Part shown: positions 42,349 to 51,499 of the stretch, one piece after another | Position numbering within the stretch: the first letter of the stretch is position 1 | How the letters are laid out: each line of letters opens with the position of its first letter | Origin: an uncultured Metabacillus sp. | GTDB lineage: Bacteria; Bacillota; Bacilli; Bacillales; Bacillaceae | Reading direction: 5' to 3' | Length of the DNA stretch: 64,000 bases | Assembly (NCBI RefSeq): GCF_947503125.1 | Contig: NZ_CANNCR010000001.1 | Location: 186,001 to 250,000 of the forward strand | Translations under genes and position numbers: made by a program | Notes under the pieces: generated by a model | The model's database searches: none | Told to the model about the DNA's origin: nothing | The model's input: only the letters and a program-made list of their open reading frames with translations

Positions 42349-44016
42349 GTGTCAATTACAACTATAGATGGTAAGCGTTTTGCTGAGATGATCTTGCAAG
42401 GTGCAAACCGCCTGTCTATGAATGCAAAATTGGTCGATGCATTAAACGTTTTCCCAGTTCCTGATGGTGACACTGGAACAAATATGAATTTATCAATGAC
42501 ATCAGGGGCAAAAGAAGTTGAAAACAATCAATCAGATCATATCGGGAAGGTAGGCCATGCACTTTCTAAAGGGTTGCTGATGGGAGCACGAGGAAATTCT
42601 GGTGTCATTCTATCACAATTATTTAGAGGTTTCTCAAAATCAATTGAGTCGAAAGCAGAAATCAATAGTATGGAATTTGCATATGCACTTCAGGCAGGTG
42701 TAGATACAGCATATAAAGCCGTAATGAAACCTGTAGAGGGTACAATTTTAACAGTTGCAAAGGATGCTGCAAAAGCAGCGGTACTTGCGGCAGAAACCGA
42801 GTCTTCCATCGACAAGCTAATGGAAGTAACGTTAAAAGAAGCGGATGCATCATTAAAACGTACTCCTGACCTGCTTCCTGTTCTAAAAGAAGTTGGTGTA
42901 GTAGATAGTGGAGGTCAAGGCTTAGTTTTTGTTTATGAAGGGTTTTTAGCTGCTTTAAAAGGAGATAAGCTTTCCACTACAAAAGTGTCAACACCATCAA
43001 TGGACGAACTCGTAAATGCTGAACATCATAAAAGCGTCCAAAGCCATATTAATACTGAAGACATAGAGTTCGGCTATTGTACTGAATTTATGGTCCGTTT
43101 TGAAGAAGGTAAAACACCATTCGACGAAGAAAAATTTAGATCTGACTTAAGTCAATTTGGTGATTCCCTGCTTGTCATCGCCGATGATGAGCTTGCAAAA
43201 GTACATATACATGCAGAATATCCAGGTGAAGTTCTTTCATATGGTCAAAAATATGGAAACCTTATAAATATGAAGATCGAAAATATGCGGCAACAGCATA
43301 GTAATATTGTTGGAGAAAAAACAAAAGCAGCTCCAAAAGCAGAATCGAAGCAGGAAAAAATGAAATATGGCATCGTCGCTGTTTCAATGGGCAAGGGTAT
43401 TGCCGATTTATTTAGAAGTATTGGCGCAAATGAAGTCATTGAAGGCGGGCAAACGATGAATCCTAGTACAGAGGATATCGTACAAGCAATTAAAGACGTT
43501 CATGCTGAAAATATCATCATTCTTCCAAATAATTCAAATATCGTGATGGCTGCACAACAGGCTGCAACTGTTGCTGAGGAAAATGTTATTGTGATCCCTT
43601 CTAAAACAGTGCCACAAGGCATCGCTGCATTACTAGCTTTTAATCCAACAGCAGAACCAAATGATGTATCAGCTGCTATGAATGAGGCATTAAATAGTGT
43701 AAAAAGCGGTCAAATCACCTATGCAGTCCGAGATACAAATATTGAAGGTCTTGATATTTCAAAAGGTGATTTCATGGGGATATTGGAGGGTAAGATCGTC
43801 ATTACAGACAAAACCCAGCTATCAGCTTCGAAAAAGCTTCTAACAGAGATGGTCTCTGATGAGGATGAGATTTTAACGATCATTCAAGGTGAAGATGCGA
43901 GCGAAGAAGATCTTGAGCAGCTCGTACAATTTATTGAAGAACAATTTGAAGACATTGAGGTTGAAACTCATAAAGGTGATCAGCCTTTATACTCATTTAT
44001 CTTTTCAGTAGAATAA
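42349..44016 (+). CDS. fakA: fatty acid kinase catalytic subunit (DAK2 family)
   Basis: A 555-aa protein (yloV). FakA phosphorylates fatty acids bound to FakB (DegV-family) for entry into phospholipid synthesis. The N-terminal DhaL-type ATP domain has NVFPVPDGDTGTNMNLSM near residue 30 with Mg-binding Asp residues, and GARGNSGVILSQ. A middle domain and a C-terminal EDD-like domain follow (MGKGIADLFRSIGA, PNNSNIVMAAQQAA). GTG at 42349 follows TTAGGAGG with usual spacing. A terminator comes right after. Confidence 0.93.
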   Translation: MSITTIDGKRFAEMILQGANRLSMNAKLVDALNVFPVPDGDTGTNMNLSMTSGAKEVENNQSDHIGKVGHALSKGLLMGARGNSGVILSQLFRGFSKSIESKAEINSMEFAYALQAGVDTAYKAVMKPVEGTILTVAKDAAKAAVLAAETESSIDKLMEVTLKEADASLKRTPDLLPVLKEVGVVDSGGQGLVFVYEGFLAALKGDKLSTTKVSTPSMDELVNAEHHKSVQSHINTEDIEFGYCTEFMVRFEEGKTPFDEEKFRSDLSQFGDSLLVIADDELAKVHIHAEYPGEVLSYGQKYGNLINMKIENMRQQHSNIVGEKTKAAPKAESKQEKMKYGIVAVSMGKGIADLFRSIGANEVIEGGQTMNPSTEDIVQAIKDVHAENIIILPNNSNIVMAAQQAATVAEENVIVIPSKTVPQGIAALLAFNPTAEPNDVSAAMNEALNSVKSGQITYAVRDTNIEGLDISKGDFMGILEGKIVITDKTQLSASKKLLTEMVSDEDEILTIIQGEDASEEDLEQLVQFIEEQFEDIEVETHKGDQPLYSFIFSVE

Positions 44017-44021
44017 TGATT

Positions 44022-44052
44022 AAAAAACTCGGCGATTTGCCGAGTTTTTTTA
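44022..44052 (+). terminator. terminator after fakA
   Basis: AAAAAACTCGGC and GCCGAGTTTTTT form a 12-bp stem around GATTT, ending in a T run. Confidence 0.9.
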
Positions 44053-44176
44053 ATACTGAATCGTTCTCCATTTTTTCATTTTAATAAATTACAGGAAAAC
44101 GAATCTAATACTGCTTAAACGAAAATCTGTTAAACTAATAGTATTGTGTATGGGCAATCATACAAAGAAATCGTAC

Positions 44177-44214
44177 AAGGAGGTAAGCTGTCTTCCATAG
44201 AGAGAAGTCCATAA
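44177..44214 (+). other. orphan Shine-Dalgarno sequence with a minimal frame
   Basis: AAGGAGG at 44177-44183 is as strong as any site in the window, yet no ATG, GTG or TTG follows at useful distance. A CTG at 44188 opens an 8-codon frame (CTG TCT TCC ... CCA TAA) ending at 44214. It could be a leader peptide for recG or a relic of the lost sdaAB start. Confidence 0.4.
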
Positions 44215-44242
44215 GCTGCATGTAATGGGAGGCAATGTGACC

Positions 44243-46291
44243 GTGAAAAATAGATTAAAAGACCCTGTATCAGCAATAAGAGGGGTTGGAGATGAAACAA
44301 ATGACCTCTTAAATGATATGGGAATTTATACAATTCATGACCTGTTAGAATATTTTCCATATAGATACGATGATAATAGTTTAAAAGATCTTGCAGATGT
44401 AAAGCATGATGAGCGGGTAACAGTTGAAGGAAAAGTCCATAGCGAGCCTTTGCTTACGTATTTTGGAAAAAAACGGTCCCGTCTAACGTTTCGTTTATTA
44501 GTCGGCCGTTACTTAGTTTCTGCCGTTTGTTTTAATCGCCCTTATTTTAAAAATAAATTAGCGATTGATTCCACTGTTACGGTTACCGGAAAATGGGATA
44601 AGCATAGGCAAACGATTACTGTTCAGGAATTGGCATTTGGACCAAAGCAAGCAGTAACTGGGATAGAACCTGTGTATTCGATTAAAGGAAAGCTGACAGT
44701 TAAAGGGATGAGAAAATTTGTTTCCCTTGCTTTAAAGGAATATTTGAATGATGTAGACGAAGTGATACCTGTTGAGCTATTGCAAAAATATAAGCTGCTA
44801 ACAAGAAAGGAAGCTTTAAAAGCAATTCATTTACCAGAAGGCCCTGAGCAATTAAAGCAAGCAAGAAGGCGCTTTGTGTATGAAGAATTTCTTCTTTTTC
44901 AATTGAAAATGCAAGCATTGCGAAAGGTGCAAAGAGAGCAAGTAAGTGGCATCCCTCATGATTTTTCTGAAAATAAGCATGAACAATTTATTCAAGCTTT
45001 ACCATTCCCGCTTACAAATGCTCAAACACGTGTGGTCAATGAAATCATCACAGATATGAAGTCACCATATAGAATGAATCGTTTGCTTCAGGGGGATGTG
45101 GGATCTGGGAAAACTGTTGTTGCAGCAATAGCCATCTTTGCGGCTATTTTATCAGGCTATCAAGCTGCGCTTATGGTTCCAACCGAGATTTTAGCAGAAC
45201 AGCATGCAGAATCCTTGCTCTCCCTATTTGAACCATTTGATGTGAATGTCGCATTGTTAACAAGCTCAGTGAAAGGCAAAAAACGCCGTGAACTGCTGGA
45301 AAAAGTTAAAAATAATAACATTCAATTACTAATAGGAACCCATGCCTTGATCCAGGACGATATTGAATTTCATAGACTTGGCTTAGTCATTACTGATGAG
45401 CAGCACAGATTTGGTGTTGAGCAAAGGAGAATGCTGCGAGAGAAGGGTGAGAATACAGATGTTTTATTTATGACCGCAACTCCGATTCCCCGCACGTTAG
45501 CCATAACGGCATTTGGTGAGATGGATGTTTCGGTCATTGATGAACTGCCAGCAGGGAGAAAATCAATTGAAACCTATTGGGTAAAGCCATCTATGCTTGA
45601 GCGGATTTTAGCATTTATTGAAAAAGAAGTTTCAAAAGGGCGGCAAGCATATGTCATTTGCCCGCTAATTGAGGAATCAGATAAGCTGGATGTACAAAAT
45701 GCCCTTGATGTTCATAGTATGCTTACCCATTATTACCATGGACGCTTCAAGGTAGGTCTTATGCATGGCAGACTTACCACAGATGAAAAAGATATGGTTA
45801 TGAGGAGTTTTAGCAAAAATGAGGTGAATATATTAGTCTCAACAACGGTAGTTGAGGTTGGGGTAAATGTTCCGAATGCCACAACAATGGTGATCTATGA
45901 TGCGGAGCGTTTTGGCTTGTCCCAGCTTCATCAGCTGCGCGGACGTGTCGGGAGAGGAAGCGAACAGTCCTATTGTATTTTATTAGCTGATCCAAAATCG
46001 GAAACTGGAAAAGAAAGAATGACCATTATGACGGAGACGAATGATGGGTTCGTTTTATCTGAAAGAGATTTAGAGTTAAGGGGCCCAGGCGATTTCTTTG
46101 GGAAGAAGCAAAGCGGTATGCCGATTTTTAAAGTGGCTGATATGGTTCATGATTATAGGGCGCTGGAGGTTGCAAGGCAGGATGCTGTTGAACTAATCCG
46201 TTCAAATGCCTTTTGGATCGAGGATAAATATGAAAGGTTAAGAATGTATTTGCACCAAACAGGTATTTTACAAGGAGAAAAATTAGATTAA
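44243..46291 (+). CDS. recG: ATP-dependent DNA helicase RecG
   Basis: Branch-migration and fork-reversal helicase of 682 aa. An N-terminal wedge (OB) domain is followed by Walker A GDVGSGKTVVA near residue 286, DEQH near 386, and the TRG-region motifs FMTATPIPRTLA and LSQLHQLRGRVGRG. GTG at 44243 is chosen: GGGAGG lies 10 nt upstream and the length equals B. subtilis RecG. GTG at 44237 (4-nt spacing) and ATG at 44225 (before the site) are less likely. In B. subtilis sdaAB and sdaAA stand between fakA and recG; they are absent here. Confidence 0.95.
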   Translation: MKNRLKDPVSAIRGVGDETNDLLNDMGIYTIHDLLEYFPYRYDDNSLKDLADVKHDERVTVEGKVHSEPLLTYFGKKRSRLTFRLLVGRYLVSAVCFNRPYFKNKLAIDSTVTVTGKWDKHRQTITVQELAFGPKQAVTGIEPVYSIKGKLTVKGMRKFVSLALKEYLNDVDEVIPVELLQKYKLLTRKEALKAIHLPEGPEQLKQARRRFVYEEFLLFQLKMQALRKVQREQVSGIPHDFSENKHEQFIQALPFPLTNAQTRVVNEIITDMKSPYRMNRLLQGDVGSGKTVVAAIAIFAAILSGYQAALMVPTEILAEQHAESLLSLFEPFDVNVALLTSSVKGKKRRELLEKVKNNNIQLLIGTHALIQDDIEFHRLGLVITDEQHRFGVEQRRMLREKGENTDVLFMTATPIPRTLAITAFGEMDVSVIDELPAGRKSIETYWVKPSMLERILAFIEKEVSKGRQAYVICPLIEESDKLDVQNALDVHSMLTHYYHGRFKVGLMHGRLTTDEKDMVMRSFSKNEVNILVSTTVVEVGVNVPNATTMVIYDAERFGLSQLHQLRGRVGRGSEQSYCILLADPKSETGKERMTIMTETNDGFVLSERDLELRGPGDFFGKKQSGMPIFKVADMVHDYRALEVARQDAVELIRSNAFWIEDKYERLRMYLHQTGILQGEKLD

Positions 46292-46326
46292 TAGGTTTAG
46301 GGAAAACTATTAGTCATTACTTTATG

Positions 46327-46371
46327 AGACGTTCATTGAGGCAAGGTAAAGCTCTAATCAATTGGGCGTCT
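46327..46371 (+). terminator. possible weak hairpin after recG
   Basis: AGACGTTCA and TGGGCGTCT can pair over 9 bp with two G-U pairs. There is no strong T tract, so termination is uncertain. Confidence 0.35.
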
Positions 46372-46410
46372 TAAGCATTTAATTATAGCATTTACACCTT
46401 CATTTCTTTC

Positions 46411-46439
46411 TTGCAATCTGTTTTCATTCTCTATATACT
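46411..46439 (+). promoter_or_regulatory. sigma-A promoter of the fapR operon
   Basis: TTGCAA at 46411-46416, 17-nt spacer, TATACT at 46434-46439. The predicted start point lies within the FapR operator that follows. Confidence 0.8.
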
Positions 46440-46443
46440 ACTA

Positions 46444-46460
46444 TTAGTATCTAGTCTTAA
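46444..46460 (+). promoter_or_regulatory. FapR operator
   Basis: TTAGTATCTAGTCTTAA matches 12 of 17 positions of the FapR palindrome TTAGTACCTGATACTAA and overlaps the predicted transcription start. Known mechanism: FapR represses its own operon, and malonyl-CoA releases it. Confidence 0.85.
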
Positions 46461-46485
46461 TAGTTCGGATGGTGTCTTAGAAAAT

Positions 46486-47058
46486 ATGAGGAAGAGTAAA
46501 AAAGAGAGGCAGCGTTTATTACAAGAAACAATAAGTGAAACACCATTTATAACAGATGAGGAATTGGCAGATAAATTTCAAGTAAGCATTCAAACAATTC
46601 GATTAGACCGATTGGAACTATCCATTCCAGAATTAAGGGAACGAATTAAACATGTTGCGGAAAAAAAGCTCGATAATGAAGTGAAATCGTTACAAATAGA
46701 GGAAGTTATTGGGGAAATTATCGACCTTCAGCTAGATGAATCGGCGATTTCGATTTTAGAAATAAAAAAAGAGCATGTTTTTAATCGAAATCAAATTGCC
46801 CGCGGTCATCACTTGTTTGCACAAGCAAATTCATTAGCTGTTGCTGTAATCAATGATGAATTAGCCTTAACTGCTAAAGCAAATATTCGGTTTACAAGGC
46901 AAGTGAAAGAAAATGAGCGTGTGATTGCTAAAGCAAAGGTTGTAAAGGGCGATTCTGAAAAAGGACGTACAATTGTAGAAGTTAACAGTTATGTTGGGAA
47001 TGAATTGGTATTTTCCGGTGAATTTGACATGTATCGCTCAAATCCAGCACAAAGGTAG
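46486..47058 (+). CDS. fapR: transcription factor FapR, fatty acid and phospholipid regulator
   Basis: A 190-aa repressor with an N-terminal helix-turn-helix ([25 protein letters not shown] near residues 19-43) and a C-terminal hot-dog domain that binds malonyl-CoA ([35 protein letters not shown]). ATG at 46486 is chosen because family proteins start MRKSKKERQ. The longer frame begins inside the promoter and cannot be translated. The ribosome site is weak (GGATGGTG, about 13 nt away), so translation may be modest. It heads plsX-fabD-fabG and has its own operator upstream. Confidence 0.95.
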   Translation: MRKSKKERQRLLQETISETPFITDEELADKFQVSIQTIRLDRLELSIPELRERIKHVAEKKLDNEVKSLQIEEVIGEIIDLQLDESAISILEIKKEHVFNRNQIARGHHLFAQANSLAVAVINDELALTAKANIRFTRQVKENERVIAKAKVVKGDSEKGRTIVEVNSYVGNELVFSGEFDMYRSNPAQR

Positions 47059-47067
47059 GTTACATAA

Positions 47068-48057
47068 ATGAAGCTAGCGATTGATGCAATGGGTGGGGAT
47101 CATGCCCCTAAATCAGTAGTGGAAGGCGTTATGAAGGCTATTTCTGCTTTTCCTGATTTAGAGGTAACACTCATTGGCCAAGAGGATAAAATGAAGCAGT
47201 ACTTAACAGATCAAACGAGAATTAACGTTATACATACAGATGAAGTTATTGAAGCGACAGATGAACCAGTACGGGCAGTAAGAAGAAAAAAGAACGCATC
47301 AATGGTGCTTATGGCTAACGAAGTAAAGGAAGGCCGGGCTGACGGGTGTATATCTGCAGGTAACACTGGAGCATTAATGACTGCTGGATTATTTATCGTT
47401 GGCCGAATCGAAGGGATTGAACGTCCAGCATTGTCACCAACTTTGCCAACCTTGGATGGGAAGGGTTTTTTATTTTTGGATGTCGGTGCAAATGTAGATG
47501 CAAAACCAGAGCATTTATTTCAGTATGCACTGATGGGTTCGATCTATGTTGAAAAGGTTCGGGGAATTAATAATCCGCGAATAGGGTTATTGAATGTTGG
47601 AACAGAAGATAAAAAAGGAAATGAATTAACAAAACAGACATTTGAGCTTTTAAAAAATTCACAGTTAAATTTTGTTGGCAATGTAGAATCTAGAGATTTA
47701 ATGGAATCTGTTGCAGATGTTGTTGTAACAGACGGTTTTACAGGTAATATTGCCTTAAAATCAATTGAAGGAACGGCTTTATCCGTCTTTTCAATGATGA
47801 AATCTGCGTTAACAAGCAATCTTAAGTCAAAATTAGCTGCTGGAGTTTTAAAGCCTGAATTTAAACAGATAAAACAAAAAATGGATTATTCAGAATATGG
47901 CGGTGCCGCACTTTTTGGCTTAAAGGCTCCTGTAATAAAAGCTCATGGCTCATCAGATGCCAATGCCATTTATAACGCAATCCGTCAAACTCGTGAAATG
48001 GTGTCGTACAATGTAACAAAAACCATTCATGCCTCACTAATAGGAATTGCAGAGTAA
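47068..48057 (+). CDS. plsX: phosphate acyltransferase PlsX
   Basis: Makes acyl-phosphate from acyl-ACP and phosphate, the first step of Gram-positive phospholipid synthesis with PlsY. The 329-aa protein shows [20 protein letters not shown] at the N terminus, [29 protein letters not shown] near residue 96 and [12 protein letters not shown] near 221. It lies 9 nt after fapR and belongs to the FapR regulon. Peripheral membrane protein in the family. Confidence 0.97.
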   Translation: MKLAIDAMGGDHAPKSVVEGVMKAISAFPDLEVTLIGQEDKMKQYLTDQTRINVIHTDEVIEATDEPVRAVRRKKNASMVLMANEVKEGRADGCISAGNTGALMTAGLFIVGRIEGIERPALSPTLPTLDGKGFLFLDVGANVDAKPEHLFQYALMGSIYVEKVRGINNPRIGLLNVGTEDKKGNELTKQTFELLKNSQLNFVGNVESRDLMESVADVVVTDGFTGNIALKSIEGTALSVFSMMKSALTSNLKSKLAAGVLKPEFKQIKQKMDYSEYGGAALFGLKAPVIKAHGSSDANAIYNAIRQTREMVSYNVTKTIHASLIGIAE

Positions 48058-48060
48058 GAC

Positions 48061-48107
48061 CCTAGAGCCGATGGCCCTGGAGCTACACACCAAAATTAAG
48101 TAAAAAT
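48061..48107 (-). repeat. truncated copy of the dispersed hairpin repeat, copy E
   Basis: On the minus strand 48061-48090 reads GTGTGTAGCTCCAG followed by a divergent part, matching the left end of copy D (GTGTCTAGCTCCAG). The adjacent ACCAAAATTAAGTAAAAA is also seen beside copy C (ACCAAAACTTAGTAAAAA), so flank and repeat end seem to travel together. Confidence 0.5.
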
Positions 48108-48146
48108 TATACTTTCTGGTCTTTTAAAAAAACGGAGGGAAGCTTT

Positions 48147-49088
48147 ATGACGAAAATAGCATTTATATTTCCTGGACAAGGGTCGCAATCAGTAGGAATG
48201 GGGAAAGAGCTATTTGATCAAGTAGAAGAATCAAAACAAATTTTTGAACAAGCTGATAATCGATTAGGTGAGAAGCTTTCAGAACTTATTTTTGAAGGTC
48301 CGCAGGATACATTAACATTAACCTATAATGCACAGCCAGCTTTGCTCACCACGAGCATTGCGATTTTAGAACATTTTAAAAAGAATGGAATTACGGCTGA
48401 CTTTGTTGCAGGACATAGTCTTGGTGAGTATACAGCACTTGTAGCAGCAGGTGTTTTAAGCTTTGAGGATGCAGTTTATGCTGTAAAAAAACGCGGGGAG
48501 TTTATGGATGAGGCTGTACCAGCTGGACAAGGTGCAATGGCTGCAATTTTAGGTATGGCTGCTGAGGATCTTGAGGCTATTACTTCCGAGGTAACGAATA
48601 CAGGTCATTCTGTTCAATTGGCCAATTTGAATTGTCCTGGGCAAATTGTCATTTCAGGAACAGCTGAAGGGGTGGAACGGGCGTCCGCATTTGCAAAAGA
48701 AAAGGGAGCGAAACGTGCCATTCCTCTAGTTGTAAGCGGACCGTTTCATTCAGAATTAATGAAGCCTGCAGCTGATCAGCTGCAAAACGTATTAAGTGAA
48801 TTAAGCTTTCAGGACGCCGTCATTCCAGTAATTGCGAATGTAACAGCCGATCAAGTGACAAAACAAGAAGAAATCAAGGAATTACTTGTTAAACAGTTAT
48901 ACTCTCCAGTAAGATGGGAAGAATCTGTAAAAACGATGATTGAAAATGGTGTAACCACGTTTATTGAAATTGGTCCTGGAAAAGTATTGTCAGGTCTAGT
49001 GAAGAAAATTGATCGTTCTGCAACCGTTCATGCGATTTCAGACCTGGAAACAATAAAATCAACTGTTGAAAAGCTAAAGGGGGAGTAA
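48147..49088 (+). CDS. fabD: malonyl-CoA:ACP transacylase
   Basis: Transfers malonyl from CoA to ACP. The 313-aa protein shows [14 protein letters not shown] at the N terminus, the nucleophile motif GHSLGEY with Ser91, Arg in VKKRGEFM near 117, and the catalytic His in [10 protein letters not shown] near 200. CGGAGGGAA precedes the ATG. It is 2 nt from fabG, within the FapR-controlled group. Confidence 0.97.
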   Translation: MTKIAFIFPGQGSQSVGMGKELFDQVEESKQIFEQADNRLGEKLSELIFEGPQDTLTLTYNAQPALLTTSIAILEHFKKNGITADFVAGHSLGEYTALVAAGVLSFEDAVYAVKKRGEFMDEAVPAGQGAMAAILGMAAEDLEAITSEVTNTGHSVQLANLNCPGQIVISGTAEGVERASAFAKEKGAKRAIPLVVSGPFHSELMKPAADQLQNVLSELSFQDAVIPVIANVTADQVTKQEEIKELLVKQLYSPVRWEESVKTMIENGVTTFIEIGPGKVLSGLVKKIDRSATVHAISDLETIKSTVEKLKGE

Positions 49089-49090
49089 AT

Positions 49091-49831
49091 ATGCTAGAGA
49101 ACAAAGTAGCGCTAGTTACAGGGGCATCACGCGGGATTGGAAGAGCGATTGCGCTGGATTTAGCAAAAAATGGCGCAAGTGTTGCTGTCAATTATGCAGG
49201 AAATGAAGCAAAAGCTAATGAGGTTGTTGATGAAATTAAAGCAGGTGGCGGAAATGCCTTTGCGATAAAAGCAGATGTGTCAAATAGTGAAGATGTTACA
49301 CAAATGGTGAAAGAGGTTATTAACCAGTTTGGACAATTAGATATTCTTGTTAATAATGCTGGAATCACTCGTGATAACTTATTAATGAGAATGAAGGACA
49401 ATGAATGGGATGATGTCATAAACACAAACTTAAAAGGTGTTTTCCTATGTACAAAAGCTGTTACTCGCCAAATGATGAAGCAGCGTAGTGGACGAATCAT
49501 TAATATCACTTCTGTAGTAGGTGTCAGCGGGAATCCCGGCCAATCCAATTACGTAGCAGCAAAGGCTGGTGTCATTGGTTTAACGAAAACGACTGCAAAG
49601 GAGCTTGCATCCAGAAATATTACAGTTAACGCTGTAGCACCTGGCTTCATTACAACAGATATGACAGATGAGCTCTCAGAAGAAATGAAGACAGAAATGC
49701 TTAAGCAAATTCCATTAGCAAAACTAGGAGAGCCTAGCGATATCGCTAATATTGTTAGTTTTCTTGCTTCTGATAAGAGTAAATATATTACTGGCCAAAC
49801 GATGCATGTTAATGGCGGAATGGTCATGTAA
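49091..49831 (+). CDS. fabG: 3-oxoacyl-ACP reductase
   Basis: NADPH-dependent SDR enzyme reducing beta-ketoacyl-ACP in fatty acid elongation. The 246-aa protein has the TGASRGIG cofactor motif at 10-17, NNAG at 88-91, catalytic Ser141, Tyr154 and Lys158 (YVAAK), and the ending [20 protein letters not shown] is right before the ATG. It follows fabD by 2 nt. Confidence 0.97.
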   Translation: MLENKVALVTGASRGIGRAIALDLAKNGASVAVNYAGNEAKANEVVDEIKAGGGNAFAIKADVSNSEDVTQMVKEVINQFGQLDILVNNAGITRDNLLMRMKDNEWDDVINTNLKGVFLCTKAVTRQMMKQRSGRIINITSVVGVSGNPGQSNYVAAKAGVIGLTKTTAKELASRNITVNAVAPGFITTDMTDELSEEMKTEMLKQIPLAKLGEPSDIANIVSFLASDKSKYITGQTMHVNGGMVM

Positions 49832-49991
49832 AATAGGTTGTTTCTCAACCATTATATTGCTATTCTATTAAAGCACTAACCCTTGATATTATTTTAATAC
49901 CACCTCTTAGAAAAGATTTAAAAAATGCTAATAGGAAACCTAGTTTTTCAAGGGAAAATAACTTATAATACTTGAGGGGAGGTGAAGGAAA

Positions 49992-50225
49992 ATGGCAGAA
50001 GTATTAGATCGTGTAACAAAGATTATCGTAGACCGTTTAGGTGTTGATGAGTCTGAAGTAAAATTAGAGTCTTCATTCAAAGATGATCTTGGTGCAGATT
50101 CCCTAGATGTAGTTGAGCTTGTTATGGAACTTGAAGATGAGTTCGATATGGAAATTTCTGATGAAGATGCAGAAAAAATCAGTACAGTGGGTGACGCTGT
50201 TAACTACATAAATAGCCAACAATAA
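49992..50225 (+). CDS. acpP: acyl carrier protein
   Basis: A 77-aa acidic carrier. Ser37 in [15 protein letters not shown] carries the 4'-phosphopantetheine arm. GGGGAGGTG precedes ATG. It stands 160 nt after fabG with a TATAAT at 49963-49968 just before the ribosome site, so an extra promoter is possible though no good -35 is visible. A terminator follows. Confidence 0.98.
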   Translation: MAEVLDRVTKIIVDRLGVDESEVKLESSFKDDLGADSLDVVELVMELEDEFDMEISDEDAEKISTVGDAVNYINSQQ

Positions 50226-50234
50226 TGTTGTTGT

Positions 50235-50270
50235 TAAAGTCCCGTATGATTGCGGGGCTTTACCCCTTTT
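50235..50270 (+). terminator. terminator after acpP
   Basis: TAAAGTCCCG and CGGGGCTTTA form a 10-bp stem (one G-U) with an 8-nt loop, then CCCCTTTTATT. Confidence 0.8.
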
Positions 50271-50320
50271 ATTATGTTTTTTTAATATAGGAAAAGATAG
50301 TATTTGATGAACAATTAGTT

Positions 50321-50482
50321 TGCTTTAGCGCCTTTTGGCCGGATAGCATATAAAGGCAATTGGATTTATTGTACTTGTTACTGCCTTTTAGTTCATAAGC
50401 CTCTCCATAATTAAAGGTATGAACCCCCTTTTATTATGAAGCGACTTATATGAATGAGGCTAAAAAGAGCGCTTCCGCTTTT
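50321..50482 (+). repeat. dispersed intergenic hairpin repeat, copy B (degenerate)
   Basis: It contains TTTAGCGCCT near the left end, CATAAGCC in the middle, and GAGCGCTTCCGCTTTTA at the right end. These align in order with copy C read on the reverse strand (CATAAGCCAATTAGG... and GAGGCGCTTCCGC). The right end abuts the ribosome site of rnc. Confidence 0.6.
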
Positions 50483-50495
50483 ATTGGAGGATTAT

Positions 50496-51239
50496 ATGCC
50501 TAGACATATTAATTATAAAGAGAAAAGAACCTTTGCAAGGAAGGCAGAGGAATTTAAAAAATTTCAGGAGCGTATTGGCCATACATTTAAGAATGAAAAG
50601 CTTTTATATCAAGCTTTCACTCATTCATCATATGTGAATGAGCATCGCAAGAAGCCTTATGAAGATAATGAAAGGCTAGAGTTCTTGGGAGATGCAGTAC
50701 TAGAGCTTACAGTCTCACAATTTCTTTATAAAAAGTATCCGATGATGAGTGAAGGAGAACTGACAAAGCTGCGTGCGGCAATTGTTTGTGAACCTTCCCT
50801 AGTTTCATTTGCTAACAATCTTTCTTTCGGCACATTAGTATTGCTTGGTAAAGGGGAAGAAATGACTGGAGGGCGTGCACGTCCTGCATTATTAGCAGAT
50901 GTATTTGAAGCATTTATCGGTGCTTTATACTTAGATCAGGGCTTAGATGCTGTCGTGCAATTTTTAGAAAAGTTTGTGATTCCGAAAATTGATGAAGGTG
51001 CTTTTTCGCATGTGATGGATTTTAAAAGTCAATTGCAAGAATTTGTTCAAAGGGATACAAAAGGCGTCTTGGAATACAAAATCTTACAAGAAAAAGGGCC
51101 AGCTCATAATCGGGAATTTGTATCGACAGTATCTTTGAATGGTGAAGTTTTTGGAACCGGCAGCGGCAGATCGAAGAAAGAAGCAGAGCAGCATGCCGCA
51201 CAAGAAGCATTATCAAAGCTTCAACAGCTTAATAACTAG
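50496..51239 (+). CDS. rnc: ribonuclease III
   Basis: Double-strand-specific endonuclease for rRNA and small cytoplasmic RNA maturation. The 247-aa protein has the RNase III signature [14 protein letters not shown] near residues 62-75 with catalytic acids, [16 protein letters not shown] near 130, and a C-terminal dsRNA-binding domain ([11 protein letters not shown] ... [16 protein letters not shown]). GGAGG is 5 nt ahead of ATG at 50496. The longer frame would start within the repeat and was rejected. It precedes smc as in B. subtilis. Confidence 0.97.
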   Translation: MPRHINYKEKRTFARKAEEFKKFQERIGHTFKNEKLLYQAFTHSSYVNEHRKKPYEDNERLEFLGDAVLELTVSQFLYKKYPMMSEGELTKLRAAIVCEPSLVSFANNLSFGTLVLLGKGEEMTGGRARPALLADVFEAFIGALYLDQGLDAVVQFLEKFVIPKIDEGAFSHVMDFKSQLQEFVQRDTKGVLEYKILQEKGPAHNREFVSTVSLNGEVFGTGSGRSKKEAEQHAAQEALSKLQQLNN

Positions 51240-51499
51240 CATACCTAGGGGCAGATTTAGAAAAGCATGTACTTCCTATTCTATCATTTCCATTATGAAA
51301 AATGATTTATAGTGATGAACATGACATGGCTAAAGTTGCCCCTTTCCTATGACTTATTTCTTATAGAATGTGATAAAATATGAGAGGATTTTTCATGATT
51401 TAGATGTTATTTCACTTTATAAAACTTAAAGATACACCATAAGCGTGATTGAACAAGAGAATCACATCACAAATTGAAAAGAGTAAGGAGGAAATCACA

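Noticed and set aside
46411-46485. Extended N terminus of fapR (25 extra residues from TTG 46411)
   Set aside because: It starts on the -35 box of the gene's own promoter and reads through the -10 and the FapR operator; family proteins begin at MRKSKKERQ.
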